Assembly: GCA_963277665.1 (NCBI GenBank)
Contig: OY728157.1
Coordinates: forward strand, 368,728,067-368,792,066
Origin: Viscum album
Taxonomy: Eukaryota > Streptophyta > Magnoliopsida > Santalales > Viscaceae
Reading direction: 5' to 3'
DNA: 64,000 nt
The notes below the pieces were generated by a model. It saw only the letters and a list, made by a program, of their open reading frames with translations, had not been told where the DNA came from and did no database searches. Positions within the stretch are counted from its first letter, which is position 1. The number at the start of each line of letters is the position of its first letter. Shown piece after piece: positions 37,220 to 49,309 of this stretch. The translations under genes were made by a program, and so were the position numbers.

Positions 37220-38350
37220 ATGGGTTAGGGTGATACCGCTAAATATTTTACACATGAAAAACATCCTTCACCGCACTATACCTTTGATTAAGATCCAATC
37301 AGTATATCACCAGCCCAATTATCTCCCAAACTTTAAACAGTCCAACAAACCTAGGCGCCCCTATATCTGTATCCTATGGTGGCCCAATCTATGTAACATG
37401 CAAATAAATAAATGATAAACCTCTTTAAAAATATAGGGTTCATAGAATTTTATCAACAAAGGATTTCTATATAATCTAATATATATATGTACATTTCTGA
37501 ATTAGCTAAACCTGCTATAATGTCTCCTATAAATAACTCAGTCCCAATAACTCTAACTCGCCAACATCCTTCCAATATAGAGTTAATCTGCAAGGCCCAC
37601 CATAAAGTGCATTATATGGTTCCATATAAATACTTTTTAATAACTATTTTTGTAGAAGAAGTCTAAAATTTATTGGTTATTATCCTAATAACTATCAATG
37701 TATAGACCAAATGCACATATTATATCCCCAATCCCCTGAATTAGGCGCTCTGACTTCCAATCTGTCTGTGGGTGTAAATCAATAAAAACTAAAATTGGTT
37801 TACCAAGAGCCTTCTGTAGGCCTATTTAGAACCAGGAATTTATACTCAAGTCACATTATTAAACAATATTCTATGGTACTCCATGAATATTAACAATTTC
37901 CCAGATTTAAAATCTCTAAACTATTCCACTGATAAAGTCTCCAATATAGGAAATAAATTTTCTAGCATTGTCAAACACTCCAAAATAACCCATATATTTT
38001 CATTCTTATGAGACAACCTCAGGAGACCGAACACCAAGTCCATAGTAATATCTTCCCACATACATTCTAGAATGGTAAATTTATATATTAAACCAATATG
38101 TTGTAAATGCTCATCCTTAACATATTTATAGGAGTATCATCATGTCATAGACCATATTATCTCCCCTTCCATGCATGCCCACCAATTCTATCTTCTTATG
38201 TCACATTATATCTTGGTCATACCCAGATGAACCACCCACTTTGAGGCCTTAAATTGATGCATCATCTCCTCCCACATGTACGTAGGCACAAAAACCTAAT
38301 TGGTGACATAGATGATCTTGTATTAATTTATGGTCTAGTCTGAAGGTGTC
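37220..38350 (-). pseudogene. Element F integrase relic
   Basis: On the minus strand two core blocks remain. MDLVFGLLRLSHKNENIWVI lies near 38045-37985, matching the first-Asp block, with Asp kept. A second block near 37790-37745 reads DLHPQTDWKSERL with the catalytic Glu kept. Between them, MEYHR near 37880 fits the HGVP segment. Frames change and stops are frequent. The limits are set by neighbours: reverse transcriptase/RNase H upstream and the PPT downstream. Confidence 0.62.
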
Positions 38351-38599
38351 TCCCCACCTTCAAGGATTTCCCTCAAGGAAAATTTTTTTGGATCCTAGTA
38401 TTTTCTATGTTCATTATTGCTCTAAATTATAGACTCCACAAGAACTAATATTATATTTATTTTATCTTGGATCTCATTAACTGAAGAATGAAACTTTTCC
38501 AGTAAATTCATCATTTTACACTCAACTCTAGACTCATAAAATTATCAATTCTGAATTTTCCTTTTTAAAGATTCATCAATACTATTTCCATTACTGGGA

Positions 38600-39035
38600 A
38601 TATAATCTAGCACAAAATTAAATGATTTCGGAAACAAAATCCACCTACGATGTTGGAGAATCAAATATCATCGTGAAAATATATGCTTAAAGCTCTTGTG
38701 ATCAGCATATATAGTATTCTTTTCACCCAACAGATAATACTTCAAAAAATTCAGTGCATAAACCACAACTTCCAACTCAAATGTCATATGTAGGGTAGAT
38801 CTATTCATGCGGCCTTTATTTTGAGACCCATATGCCACAACTTGATCTCCCTACATCATCACTACTCTATGTCTGATCCTAAAAGCATTAAAAAACACAT
38901 TATACTCCCACTTGGCTCATGTAGGATCAAATTCGGTGTCGTCTTCAAATTATTCATCAGATTTTGGACGGAATTCTCACACACTTCCATTTATTCAACT
39001 ATAACTCCCTTAAAATTCAACTCTAAAAGAGGTTC
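38600..39035 (-). pseudogene. Element F RNase H relic
   Basis: A minus-strand reading near 38845-38690 gives VVAYGSQNK, then FELEVVVYALNFLKYYLLGE, then NTIYADHK. This matches the RNase H order [25 protein letters not shown]. The Asp of ADHK and the Glu of FELEV are kept. It directly follows reverse transcriptase, as expected. Confidence 0.68.
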
Positions 39036-39767
39036 TTATATGTGGGAAATGTTCTGGATGAACCTTTGATTATATACTAATAACCTAAGAAATCGATGGA
39101 TATCCAAAATATTATTAGGATCATCCCAAGAAACAACTTCATGCACCTTCTCTAGTTCAATTGAAACACCTTCCTCTGAGATGATGTGACCCAAGAAGTG
39201 TTCTGAATCAATCCAATAGTAACACTTAGATATCAAGGCGTATAACAAATTCTCTCTCTGTGTACCCAGTATGATGTCAATATGTTGGGAATGGACATCA
39301 TTATTAATTGAGTACACCAAGTTTTAATCAAAAATTACTACCAAAAACTGATCTACATACGGGTAGAAGATTTTGTTCATCAAGGCTATAAACAATTTTA
39401 GTGCATTTGTTAGTCTGAACGACAACATAGAGAACTCATATAGGTCATACATTCTCCTAAAATAATTCCAATGTATATAATAAAGTTTAAGACTCAATTG
39501 ATGATACCTGAATCTTATGTTGATCTTTTAGAAATCACAAGCATCCCATAACTGGTCAAAAAGATCATCAATATATAGAACAGGATATCGATTCTTCACC
39601 ATCACCAAGTTCGAATTCTTAAAATCAACACCTAAGAATAGAGTCCCATCAGCATTCTTAGAAAACAAGATTGGAGAACCCCAAGAGAACATACTCAAAC
39701 TGATAAAACCCTTTCCCATCAACTCTTCTAGTTGACTCTTTAATTTAGGAATCTTTGTTGCTGCCAT
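39036..39767 (-). pseudogene. Element F reverse transcriptase relic
   Basis: Two open pieces on the minus strand. The first (39767-39528) has LKSQLEELMGKGFISLSMFSWGS, NRYPVLYIDDLFDQL and ACDF, which are the N-terminal blocks. The second (39320-39036) has EHFLGHIISEEGVSIELEK and WDDPNNILDIHRFL, the connection region. Between them, FSMLSFRLTNAL is visible, but the catalytic FIDD box is ruined: the reading is IFD-stop-NLVYS at about 39332-39321, with the second Asp replaced by a stop. The YIDDLF text in the first piece is the IDDLFDQL block, not the active site. Confidence 0.85.
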
Positions 39768-40192
39768 AATGTAAGGAGGAATAGAAATTGGCTCGTCCCC
39801 TATTATGAACTAAATTATAAATTCCACATCTCCCTCAGGTTGTAGGATTTAGAACTCTTCAGAAAAATCATTCAAAAACCTGTCCACTATGGGTAGAAAG
39901 ACATCTGAATTTTCACCACCATCATCCAAAAATATACAAGAAACCTAGGTGGTGTGATCCCCTAGTTTTGGATAAATTGGCCCTGCATGGCCCCCTGGAT
40001 ATCCCACTCTCCATGGTGAATATAGTTTTTACCATATAGAGATGTGAAAGTCACTCTCCTTCATAATAAATCTATATTGGTTCAGGATTCCACTAACCAT
40101 TCGATACCCGAAATTAAGTGAAATCCTCACATGTCAATGATGTAAAGTTCCCAACTAAAATGATACTCCCTGACCTCCGGAGACCACCCTTT

Positions 40193-40378
40193 TCACAAAT
40201 AGATGTTTCTCAAATGTACCCCCAAAGTTGGGTCTATTTTAATAAACCTCCTCACAAAGTACACTACCAGAGTCAAACCATTAACCCATTGGGAGGATAT
40301 AAAATATTGAAAGCAACCAGTATCGAGTAAGGAAGTAGCTAGCAGAGAAAATAAAAGAATGGTACCTCTAAATTTCAA
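40193..40378 (-). pseudogene. Element F protease domain piece
   Basis: A 61-codon open stretch carrying SLLDTGCFQYFIS with an intact aspartic-protease triad DTG (codons at 40324-40316). The downstream text GLTLVVYFVRRFIKIDPTLG suits the rest of the flap region. The second conserved protease block is not clear. It lies between the zinc knuckle and reverse transcriptase, as in B. Confidence 0.68.
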
Positions 40379-40399
40379 CAGTCAAGCCTTGATCTCCAC

Positions 40400-42200
40400 T
40401 AGTTTATGGTAAATTTTGTCCAGCATCCCTTCCCTTCATTCCTGTGATACAGTCTCAGTCCATTGAGTTACAACACTCTAATGATATGGTCACTCATTCC
40501 TAGAAACACCACATCCACTCTCACTACCATCGTGTCTAGTAGATCTCTAGCTACTGGACTTGTATGATGTAGAAGATACCCTCCAAACACTATGATTCTT
40601 CCTAGATACTCTATCAATACCAGTCTATCACATGTTCCCAGAGAACCTATGTATATTTCCTATCCTATCATAGGATCTTCAATCTACTAGTGGTTGGGGA
40701 AAATAACTATTAAAGTGACCCTTCCTACTACAATGGTGATAGATCACTCGAGTATGTTCTTTTGTAACTGTTCCTTCCCCCTAGTCACACTAATTTTCGC
40801 TGATCTTGTCAAATAACATGTAACGATGCTTCCTGCACGAAAAATTCATACCACTTGACCATCCATCAGAAACCATATCTCCTCTACTAGACGCCTCCTT
40901 TAGGTTTCCCTAAAAATGATAGAGTGATTCACCACTTCCTAAAACCTCTTCAGCCAAAAGATATTCACCTAGGGCATAATTTTCCATTTAATCTCATCCT
41001 GAAACTACATTACTATAGTAGCCTTATCTCTTTACAATGATGGAATAAAAAACTGAAAATCTATAAAGAGACCATCATAGTTCCTAAAGTACATACTCTC
41101 CCAAGTCAACCTCAAAAACATAGCTAATCTATCTTTCCTGAGTATACTCGGGTAAAATTTCCCAAGAATATATCATGAAGGTACTTTGACTTCATATTGT
41201 CCACCTTCCTATCATGAGTTTGGATGTTCCACTAACTCTTTACCTAACCACATAACACATAACTATACAATTTGAATCTCTTCTTAGTAGGAGTATCTAA
41301 GTGGTCTTGTTTCATCTGGATAGATTCAATCCAGAAACCAGCTACCTCAGGTCCACCCTCTACTGTAAACATCAAAGGGTTCTACAACTGAAACTCTTAT
41401 TCCAATTCTGAAATACTATTCACAACCAATACAAGGTCTCTTTCTATAAATTTCGTGAAATGAAAAATGTTCTCCCAGAAATTCTATCAAACTTCCTCAC
41501 TTATCACAACTGGCACCTTAGGTTCCGCAACTATAGGTTCATTTCTAGGCATAACCTGTAGTATTCATATCAACAAACATCAACATGTATTCATTTCTCA
41601 ATAATTTGAAACACAAATCATAGGACATATATCACCAAATTATCAAATACCTGGTCATTATAATAAATCCATAATAAGTTATCCCCCAAACTCCACCACA
41701 TGGTTACATTTTGAGGCACTATCACTACCCTTAACCATTCTCTATCATGGTCAAGGTCAACAAAGGGTAAACACATTCTCATATTTCAAGTCTCATTAGA
41801 AACCCATTTATTCACATATGTTATCGTTTCACAAATTTCAAGTTCACATTAGGCACATTTTTTTATCAATGTTTACACAACAAAGAAAATGATTATCAAT
41901 TTCCATAACTTACTAAAAACCCATTTTCCCATTCATACCTAAAATGATGCATGTCCCAAAATAATCATGAGTGACTAGAATTATGAATGCAAACTAAACT
42001 TTCATTTCATACTGGAAAATGAGTCAAATTCATAGAAAAAACATAAACAATAGTCACATCACATAACGAGTTCTTTACATGAGATGAAATAGAATCAACT
42101 ATAACAACACACATCAAAAATAACAATCCCACACGGGGTACTTGGTTTTTAACATCGCACATGGGTTAGCTACTCCCATGCTTGAGCTCTTAAAAAAGGT
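40400..42200 (-). pseudogene. Element F gag relic
   Basis: Near 40741-40700 on the minus strand the reading YHHCSRKGHFNSYFPQPL is a CCHC knuckle (C-x2-C-x4-H-x4-C) in which the first and last Cys are Tyr. The gag core between the 5' LTR and this knuckle is the right length (about 1.5 kb), but its motifs are weak and there is no long open frame, so the limits are approximate. Confidence 0.5.
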
Positions 42201-42281
42201 TCTACTCATCGTATTCTCCTTTCTACATCCCCAAATAATCTGGAAAAAGTAATGAAATGAAAACTTCCTTTAAAAATAATT

Positions 42282-44628
42282 TGTAACATCCTAACATGGG
42301 TTCCACACAACGATCCCCGAACCAGTTGGTCACATTACCTAAAGTACACCTCCCTATATGTTAGAGGTCACCGACTAGAAATGAGGGTCTAATATTGATC
42401 ATGGGGAGTCTATACCCTCTTTATCAAAGTATAACAATAGCGGAAAAAAAAGTAAGATAAACCAAATTACATAACCAACAACCAAAACAAACTGGTTTCA
42501 TATGATAACCATAATAGGGAATACAATATCCAAAAAACAATAGTATATATTTCATTCTAAATACAAGTCAAGAGTCAATATGAGAAACACAAAAAAAAAC
42601 AATGACACTAAAAACTCCCAAGTGGTCATGAATGACATCTAGTTCCTTCATCAATGATTCATCCTTTATTATCCATCGAACATAGGGCCCTTACCCATAA
42701 AAAGTCCACCAAACATGAATTATATTTAGGTACTGATCAAGATTCTCAATTTGGGTGTAATTAATTCTCAGTAGGGAACCACCAAAATCATCTAAAACAA
42801 AATTTAGTCAATAAGAACGTAAGTAGTTGTATAGATAATAATGTATAGTTCATAAATAATAGTTATCGCATTTTCAATTACTCATTAATTAACCACATAT
42901 CCCTTGGGTTCCCAAGGAAACCAAAACCAACAATGTCTACATTATCCTATCCTGGAGTCTGAACCATATCACAAGTTCAACTAACAATTCATTATATCAA
43001 ATTTTCTTTCATTATACATTTCATTTCAATTAATATTACAACCAGTTAGAATCAAAGTCCAATTCCAACATTTGGGGACTGGATTTCCCTACCTAGGACC
43101 CCATGGGAATCAAAATCATTAGTCTCTCCTCCATAACACATTTATTAAACTATCACACAACTGGTATTTTGAAGAAGTAGTTCATGTCTCACACTTATAT
43201 ATCAATTTTCACTATCGTATTTTGAAGCAACAATACATGTTCCACACATTTTTATCAATTTGTCACTATGGAATTTTGATATAGTACTCCATGTCCCATA
43301 TATGTATATCACAAAATCATATGTATCATAATATGACTCATATCTCAAATTCACATACATCAAGGTTGGGAATGATTAACCTCCTTATTAAATATTCTAT
43401 TTAATGTGTACCTTTTTTAATCAATTAAACAAACAAGGTTCAACACTTTAATTCACATGGAATCATATGAACAATCATCATTAAAAAAATTTAAAACATT
43501 TAAATCATATACCCTATTAACCCAATAAGTTTAATTCAACCATATCTTAATTCTCATTATTAATTAATTATTAACCACATATTTTGACCAATTACCCAAA
43601 TCCCAATTTCCCAAAAATTCCACATTCACAATATTCAATTAATTAATTCACAATTTTTTTAATCCAATTTCACAATTCCAATGTCCCATAAATTCCACAA
43701 TCATAATATTATATTAATTAATTCACAAATTAATTAATCCAATTTCTCAATCTCTAAATTAATTAATAAACCAAATTAATTAATTCAATTTAAGAAATTA
43801 AATTTATGAACATCCAATATCAATTATATAATTAGATATAAATAACTGAAATAAAAAAATTTGGATTTGAATATTAGAACACCTACATAAATATTTATAA
43901 AAAAACACATGACAACATAAATCCCTAATTGGGGTCGGGCAAACAAGATCTTTACAAAGAACAAGATCTTGAACCAAAACCTAGATCAAAGATCAAATAT
44001 ATTACATCTTTAAAAACCAATATCTATATCATCAATAAATAGATGTAAAATCCCTTGAAAATAGGATAGAAGGATAATATAAATTGGAGAGACAAATTAA
44101 GATGATAATCTCTTACCAGGGGAGGTGCAGATCATCAATTTGGGATTTGATTCTTCATGAACAAATATTGGAGGGACATAGAATATATATGGGAGCCTCC
44201 AAAAATTATATAAATTGATTAGGGACAAGTTGGGTGAATTTAGGATGAAGTATAGGGGGTTCAAGATTTTAAAAACTAATTTACGGAATATTAAAAATTA
44301 GGATGATGATTTCCTAGGCAAGGGCCACGATTTTCCAAACTGTGCAATTATTCTAGGGGTGAATGGTCAATACTAAGAAGGGACCTTGTTTAAAAACCAT
44401 GCTTCATCCATGAAATCCTTCTATACTAGGGGTTTCATGATTTGTTGGGGTAGGGTGCATATTTTGGGAAAACAGTGCGCCAACTATGCACTTCCCAACT
44501 CTTCCAAAACATCAAATTTTTCTCCCAAATGAACCTGGTGTAAAACTAAAAAATTATATACTCAAAAAAGGAATAATAGTAGTTGAAAACAAGCTAAAGA
44601 AATCTCTAGACATGTTTTGGGTCTTACA
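42282..44628 (-). mobile_element. Element F 5' LTR
   Basis: On the plus strand TGTAACATCCTAAC to GGGTCTTACA; on the coding strand it starts TGTAAGACCCAAAAC. The terminal TG and CA are intact here, unlike the 3' copy. The tandem array lies at about 43125-43315. A TATATAT-type TATA box candidate is on the minus strand near 44185. No initiator-tRNA-like site is seen in the first 30 bases inward of 42282. Confidence 0.88.
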
Positions 44629-44633
44629 ATTAT

Positions 44634-44649
44634 GTTACTGGGCATTGTA
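44634..44649 (+). mobile_element. Host 5' LTR, piece 3 (last 16 bases)
   Basis: GTTACTGGGCATTGTA is the LTR end displaced by element F; it corresponds to the TATGGGGTTACA end of the 3' LTR. F therefore landed only 16 bases before the Host LTR boundary. Confidence 0.65.
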
Positions 44650-44663
44650 GTTGTTATTTGAGG
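44650..44663 (+). promoter_or_regulatory. Primer binding site of the Host element (degenerate)
   Basis: GTTGTTATTTGAGG directly after the LTR. It corresponds to TTGGTATCAGAGC with four or so changes. Accepted because it sits exactly at the LTR edge. Confidence 0.5.
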
Positions 44664-44820
44664 AAATTATTATATACCGTTCACGTTTAAGAACATGTTA
44701 AAATTAATATTAAAGAGACTTTAATTTCAGGTTATAATTTTCCTAAGTAAGATTTTGAATATTTATATCTTTTCTTCATCTAATTCCTTTCTATTCATAA
44801 TTGTTTTCTGTAGAGAGATA

Positions 44821-45850
44821 ATGGAATATGATGTAGTAAACCATAATTGGGACAATAACCCTCCAAATCAGTTAACTATAAGTGTTAGAGTAGAACATTT
44901 TTTGGGAGTGTTAAATAGTTTTATACGGGCTATTAATAGTGGAACCCATGACAGAGAGAGAGTGAATTCTCCATAGAGGAATATGTATATAATAGAGCAT
45001 TTAATAAAATAGGATCCTCTTGATTTCATTGAATATTTAAAACTAATAAAAGCTAAAGGATGGATAAATGAATTGGAGAAGACATTCAGACTTTTTTATT
45101 GTATGGTACATAAAAATGTAATTCTTTATATTTTTCATTTTTATGGTGAATTCGATTGATGGTGGTTATTGATTCAGAATACTGTGGAAAACTATGACAT
45201 TTATTCCATGGTGTGGATATTATTTAATGATATTTTTGGAGAATTATTTTCATAAATATCTATCATAATGAATGGAATAGAAATTTTTAGAGTTAAAGAA
45301 AATGAAAAAGTATCAGTTGTTAATTATAATGAAAATTTAACCATTCTATACAAGTATGTAGCGAATTTTATTCTAGAAGTTAAGAGTAAAATTGATATAA
45401 TTTACATATGTCTTAAAACAAGTTTAAAAAGATAATTAGCCTCTCATAAATTTATAATTTATGAGTATATTATTAATTGGGGTGAGAATGTTAAATTGAA
45501 GTTTTTTGAAACTTATGTAATTAATAGAAACAAGAGTAAGAATCATTCTAGGTGGAAATAAAATAAGTGTAAGTCACCTATGAAATATTTATCTATGTAC
45601 CAAATGTATTAAAAATAATTTAAATTTATGTTTTATAGGATCAAGGAAATGTTTCTAATGTGGTGATTCGTGTTCTTTGTCTCATCACTGTCAGGATATG
45701 TGTTCTAATTATAAAATAAGTGGGAAAATAGATAGTCATCCAACAGTAAGATTGTTTAATTGAAAATATTTGGGTCATTATTCTAATTCTTGTCTAATGT
45801 TAATTACTCGATGATGGAATCAGAATGATATGATATATAAAGGTTCATCA
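44821..45850 (+). pseudogene. Host gag relic
   Basis: The likely start is the ATG at 44821 (MEYDVVNHNWDNNPP), open to 44974. The gag core follows with stops: WINELEKTFRLF, a WWLLIQNT-like block near 45170 (compare WWSLIQNT in A and B), and ENEKVSVVNYNENL. The first zinc knuckle near 45650-45705 reads CF-stop-CGDSCSLSHHCQDMC, and a second near 45750 reads FN-stop-KYLGHYSNSC. Similarity to the gags of A and B is clear but more distant. Confidence 0.72.
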
Positions 45851-45894
45851 AAGTCTTTTTCTACTATTATGGTATATGAGGGTCCCTAAAATGA

Positions 45895-46210
45895 AGTAGT
45901 CATAGGTACAATACTTGTTTATTTTGATAATTCTATTGTATTTTTTGATTTGGGATCTATAAATTTGTGTATATCTTGAAATTTTTCAAATAAAATGGAA
46001 ATAAAATATCATTAAATGAATTTATAAATCATAGATGAAACTCATGGGGTATTATTAAGACCCTATATACTTATAGAAATCTTCATATTACCATCTATAG
46101 AATGGTTTATCCTGCAAACTGTATTATCATTCTAATTATAATGTTTTATGTTATTCTAGACATAGATTGGTTGTCAATTTCTCATGATAAGATTGATTAA
46201 AAAGATAATG
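45895..46210 (+). pseudogene. Host protease relic
   Basis: NSIVFFDLGSINLCIS contains the active-site position as DLG (45947-45955), with the Asp kept and the usual Ser/Thr replaced. VILDIDWLSISHDKID near 46155-46200 matches the second conserved block of plant gypsy proteases. Stops lie between them. Confidence 0.68.
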
Positions 46211-46429
46211 AATATATTTTTCAAATTGATCTACATTTTTATATAATACTAAATACATAACTTTGATAATATATTAGTAATCTGAGAAACTATTCAAATA
46301 GGAAACTGAAATTTATCTGGGATGTATTTTCAAAAAGAAATGAACAATTAAGATTAGTCATATTCTATTACGCAAGGAATATGTGGATATATTTCATGAT
46401 AACTTTCTAGTGTTATTCCATTTTTGGAG

Positions 46430-47180
46430 GATGCATTTAATACTAAATTAATACCTGATCATTAGATAATTTCAAAACCTCTTTATCAAATGGATTTAGT
46501 GTAATATTTATAATTTCAAAAGAATTTACAAGAGTTTCATCATAAGTGCATCATCCATCCTAACATTTCACCTTAGGGTGTACCTATTTTATTTTTTTAA
46601 AAGATGGATGGTTCCATTATACTTTTCATTGAGTACCAATTATAAAATAACAACACAATTAAAAAAATGTATTTATTGCCTCAGATTATTGAATTGTCTG
46701 ATTAGAAACGGGGTGATCTGTATTTTTAATAGATTGATCTCAGGTGTGGGTATCACCAGTTAATGGTGAAGCTGGAAAAATTTCTATAATGGAGTTACAA
46801 ACTAGGTATATGAATTATGATATTTAGATTTTAAATATTGTGTTTAAAAATGCATTTATTATAATTATGGATCTTAGGAATAGATTTTTCCATGAGTATT
46901 TGAAAAAAAATCATTATTTTTATTGATGATATTCTATTTTATTCTAAAATTTATGACAAACATGAGAAGAACCTATGCATTGTTTTATAAACATTAAAAG
47001 AAAATAAGTTGTGTGGATCATAATTTAAATATAAATTTGGGTTATAAAAGATTTTATCCAATGGTAATGTTAGTTGTAAACATGGTATAATTATTGATCA
47101 TGTTTAAACTTATGTGGAGGAATAGTAGACAATAGCTAGAAACGTCACTGACATTTGAAGTTTTCATAGATTAGTGGGTT
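46430..47180 (+). pseudogene. Host reverse transcriptase relic
   Basis: Pieces in order: HP...GVP-like and KDGWFHYTFH near 46575-46625, the block corresponding to [12 protein letters not shown]. Then comes the catalytic box FIDDILFYSKIYDKHEKNL at 46919-46975 with both Asp kept, then LKENKLCGS. The 61-codon frame at 46578-46763 is an out-of-frame reading of this domain and is not a separate gene. Confidence 0.72.
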
Positions 47181-47249
47181 ACTACTAAATGTTTTTTCAA
47201 ATAATTTTTTGGTTATCAATATCGCAAAAGAATTTAACTCTAAAAGTAT

Positions 47250-47720
47250 TTAAATTCATTTTAAAAAATGAATGTGATAAATGTTTATAGGAATTTAAAA
47301 AAAGATTGGTTAATGCTTTAATGATATCCATTCCGATAAAAAATAGAGAATTTTTTTGATCCTTAATTTATAGGAATTGTTTGGGTCTTTATGCAAGATG
47401 ATTGTTTAATTGTGTATATATCCCATTAATTAAAAATCAATGAACACAATTATCTAACAAATGATCTTAAGCTTAGATCAATGATTTTTTATTTAAAAAT
47501 TTGGAAAAATCTATTATATGGGGTTGAATGTGAATTATATATTGGCCATTATAGTTTAAAGTATATATTTACTTAAAACACAATTGTATATTAGGTTGAG
47601 AAGATGGTCATAATAGATAAAGTATTATGATTACACGATTCTTTATCATCTAGGAATAGAAAAATAGGTAGTTCATGCCTGAGTCAAAAAATAATGTATC
47701 ATTGACCATGAGACATTTAG
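47250..47720 (+). pseudogene. Host RNase H relic
   Basis: WVFMQDDCLIVYISH, then INEHNYLTNDLKLRSMIFYL, then GVECELYIGHYSLKYIF near 47525-47570. The last block corresponds to [14 protein letters not shown] with the key Asp changed to Gly. The enzyme would be inactive even without the stops. Confidence 0.7.
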
Positions 47721-47779
47721 AACATGATATCTTGGTTAATAATTTAATGAATATTGGCCTAGATATTACGCATGAAGAA

Positions 47780-49290
47780 ACTACCTTTATTTTGGTTCTA
47801 GTATCAGTACAATAATCCTTGGTATAAAAAATGAAGAAGGATCTATGGAATATTTTGGCTTACAAGGGAGGGATGATTTGGTTAAGGATGTTAAATTTCT
47901 TGACATTAATATTTACATAGAAGGTGTTGTTAGGTTTAGAAAGTGGTTGTGTGTGCAAATTGATTCCTTTTTTAAGAATGAATTATTATGTAAATATCAT
48001 AACACTTAGTTTTATTTTCATTTAGGAATTACTAATATATACAAAGACCTTAAAGTGTATTATTAGTGGGGAGGAATGAGGAAATATAATGTTTGTTTTA
48101 CAATGACATGTTTTTCATTGTCAACAGGTTAAAGCAGAGTGACAATTACCGAAGGGGTAACTTCATCCTTTTTCATCAATTTAATATAAATAGTGTAATA
48201 CATCCATGTATTACATGGTGGGATTACAAAAGACATCTCAAGGTAATAACATGATTTGGGTTATTTTTGACTAATTGACTAAATTAGTGCATTTTATTCC
48301 TTATAGAGTCACAATGTCTTTAGATCAATTTCCGTGAATTTATCATGATGTGATGGTCATAGTTCATAGTTTCCCACCCTCTATTATATCTAACCACAGT
48401 TCCAAATTTACCTAAATTTTTTGAGATGGACTTTAAAAGTGTTTAGAGACTGAATTAAATTTCATAATAGATTTTCCTCCTTTATCTGATAGATAGCCTA
48501 AGTGTAAGATTAAAACATTATAAGATATATTTTAGGATATATTTTTTTATTATCAAGGAATTTTGAATCAACATCTTTCATTAGATAAATATTCCTATAA
48601 TAGAAGTTTTCATTCCAGTATATAGAAGGATCCTTTGAGTCATTATATGGAAACTGGTGTCAAAATCCATCATGTTTGGATGAATTTGGTGAAAGGATGT
48701 TGTTGATATTTGGGATTTTAAAATAATTCATTAATATGGTAAAGTTGATTCATCACCATATTAGGGAAGCTCAAATAATTTTTAAAATTTATGCGGATTG
48801 TTTGTGGAATGATATATCTTTTGATTTAGGAGATAATTGTTTTCTGATAGTATCTCCCTGGAAACGTGTTATGTTTTTTTGAAAAAAGAAAAATTAAAAT
48901 AATGATATATCAGACCCTTTTGAAAATTTTAGAAAATGTGTGATCAGTTTGATTTTGAGTTGCTTTTCCTTAGATTGTATCTTCAGTGCATGATAAGTTT
49001 CATGTTTCATTGATAAGAAAAAATTTATTTGATGAATCTCATTTTTTGATCCCTGAAATGGTATAATTAAAGGACAGCCTATATTAATAAAAAAACCAAT
49101 TCAGATTCTAGATCATAGATATTATGAAAATTGAATTTATGAAATTTTCTAGGTTATGGTTTCATGTAGGAAGCACTTGCTTGAGGAAATAATAAGGGAG
49201 TTTGAAAATGTTTTGATTGAAAAATTCCATCATCCATTTATGTAGTTATTAAAATTGTGTGGATCTAATTTCTTAAAGAATATTTCAATT
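47780..49290 (+). pseudogene. Host integrase relic
   Basis: The N-terminal zinc segment ends with HCQQVKAE near 48118-48138. A core block near 48450-48500 reads ELNFIIDFPPLSDR, corresponding to FHPQTDGQSER. The C-terminal part has VSPWKRVMFF-like text near 48855 and HDKFHVSLIRKNLFDESHF near 48988-49045, matching the HDVFHVSMLRKY block. The tail near 49160-49250 resembles the last segment of pol in B. Frames change often. Confidence 0.65.
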
Positions 49291-49309
49291 AGGCTTAGAC
49301 CAGTTGGTG

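Larger units (their letters stand above)
34605..44628 (-). mobile_element. Element F: minus-strand Ty3/gypsy element inserted in the Host LTR
   Basis: Its two LTRs are 2347 bp each and flank a 5.33-kb internal region read on the minus strand. Flanks are attat (34600-34604) and attat (44629-44633), an exact 5-bp target duplication. It belongs to a different family from A and B: the LTR starts TGTAAGACCC on its coding strand and is much shorter. Gag, protease, reverse transcriptase, RNase H and integrase relics appear in Ty3 order from 42200 down to 37200. The primer site is not recognisable. Confidence 0.88.
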
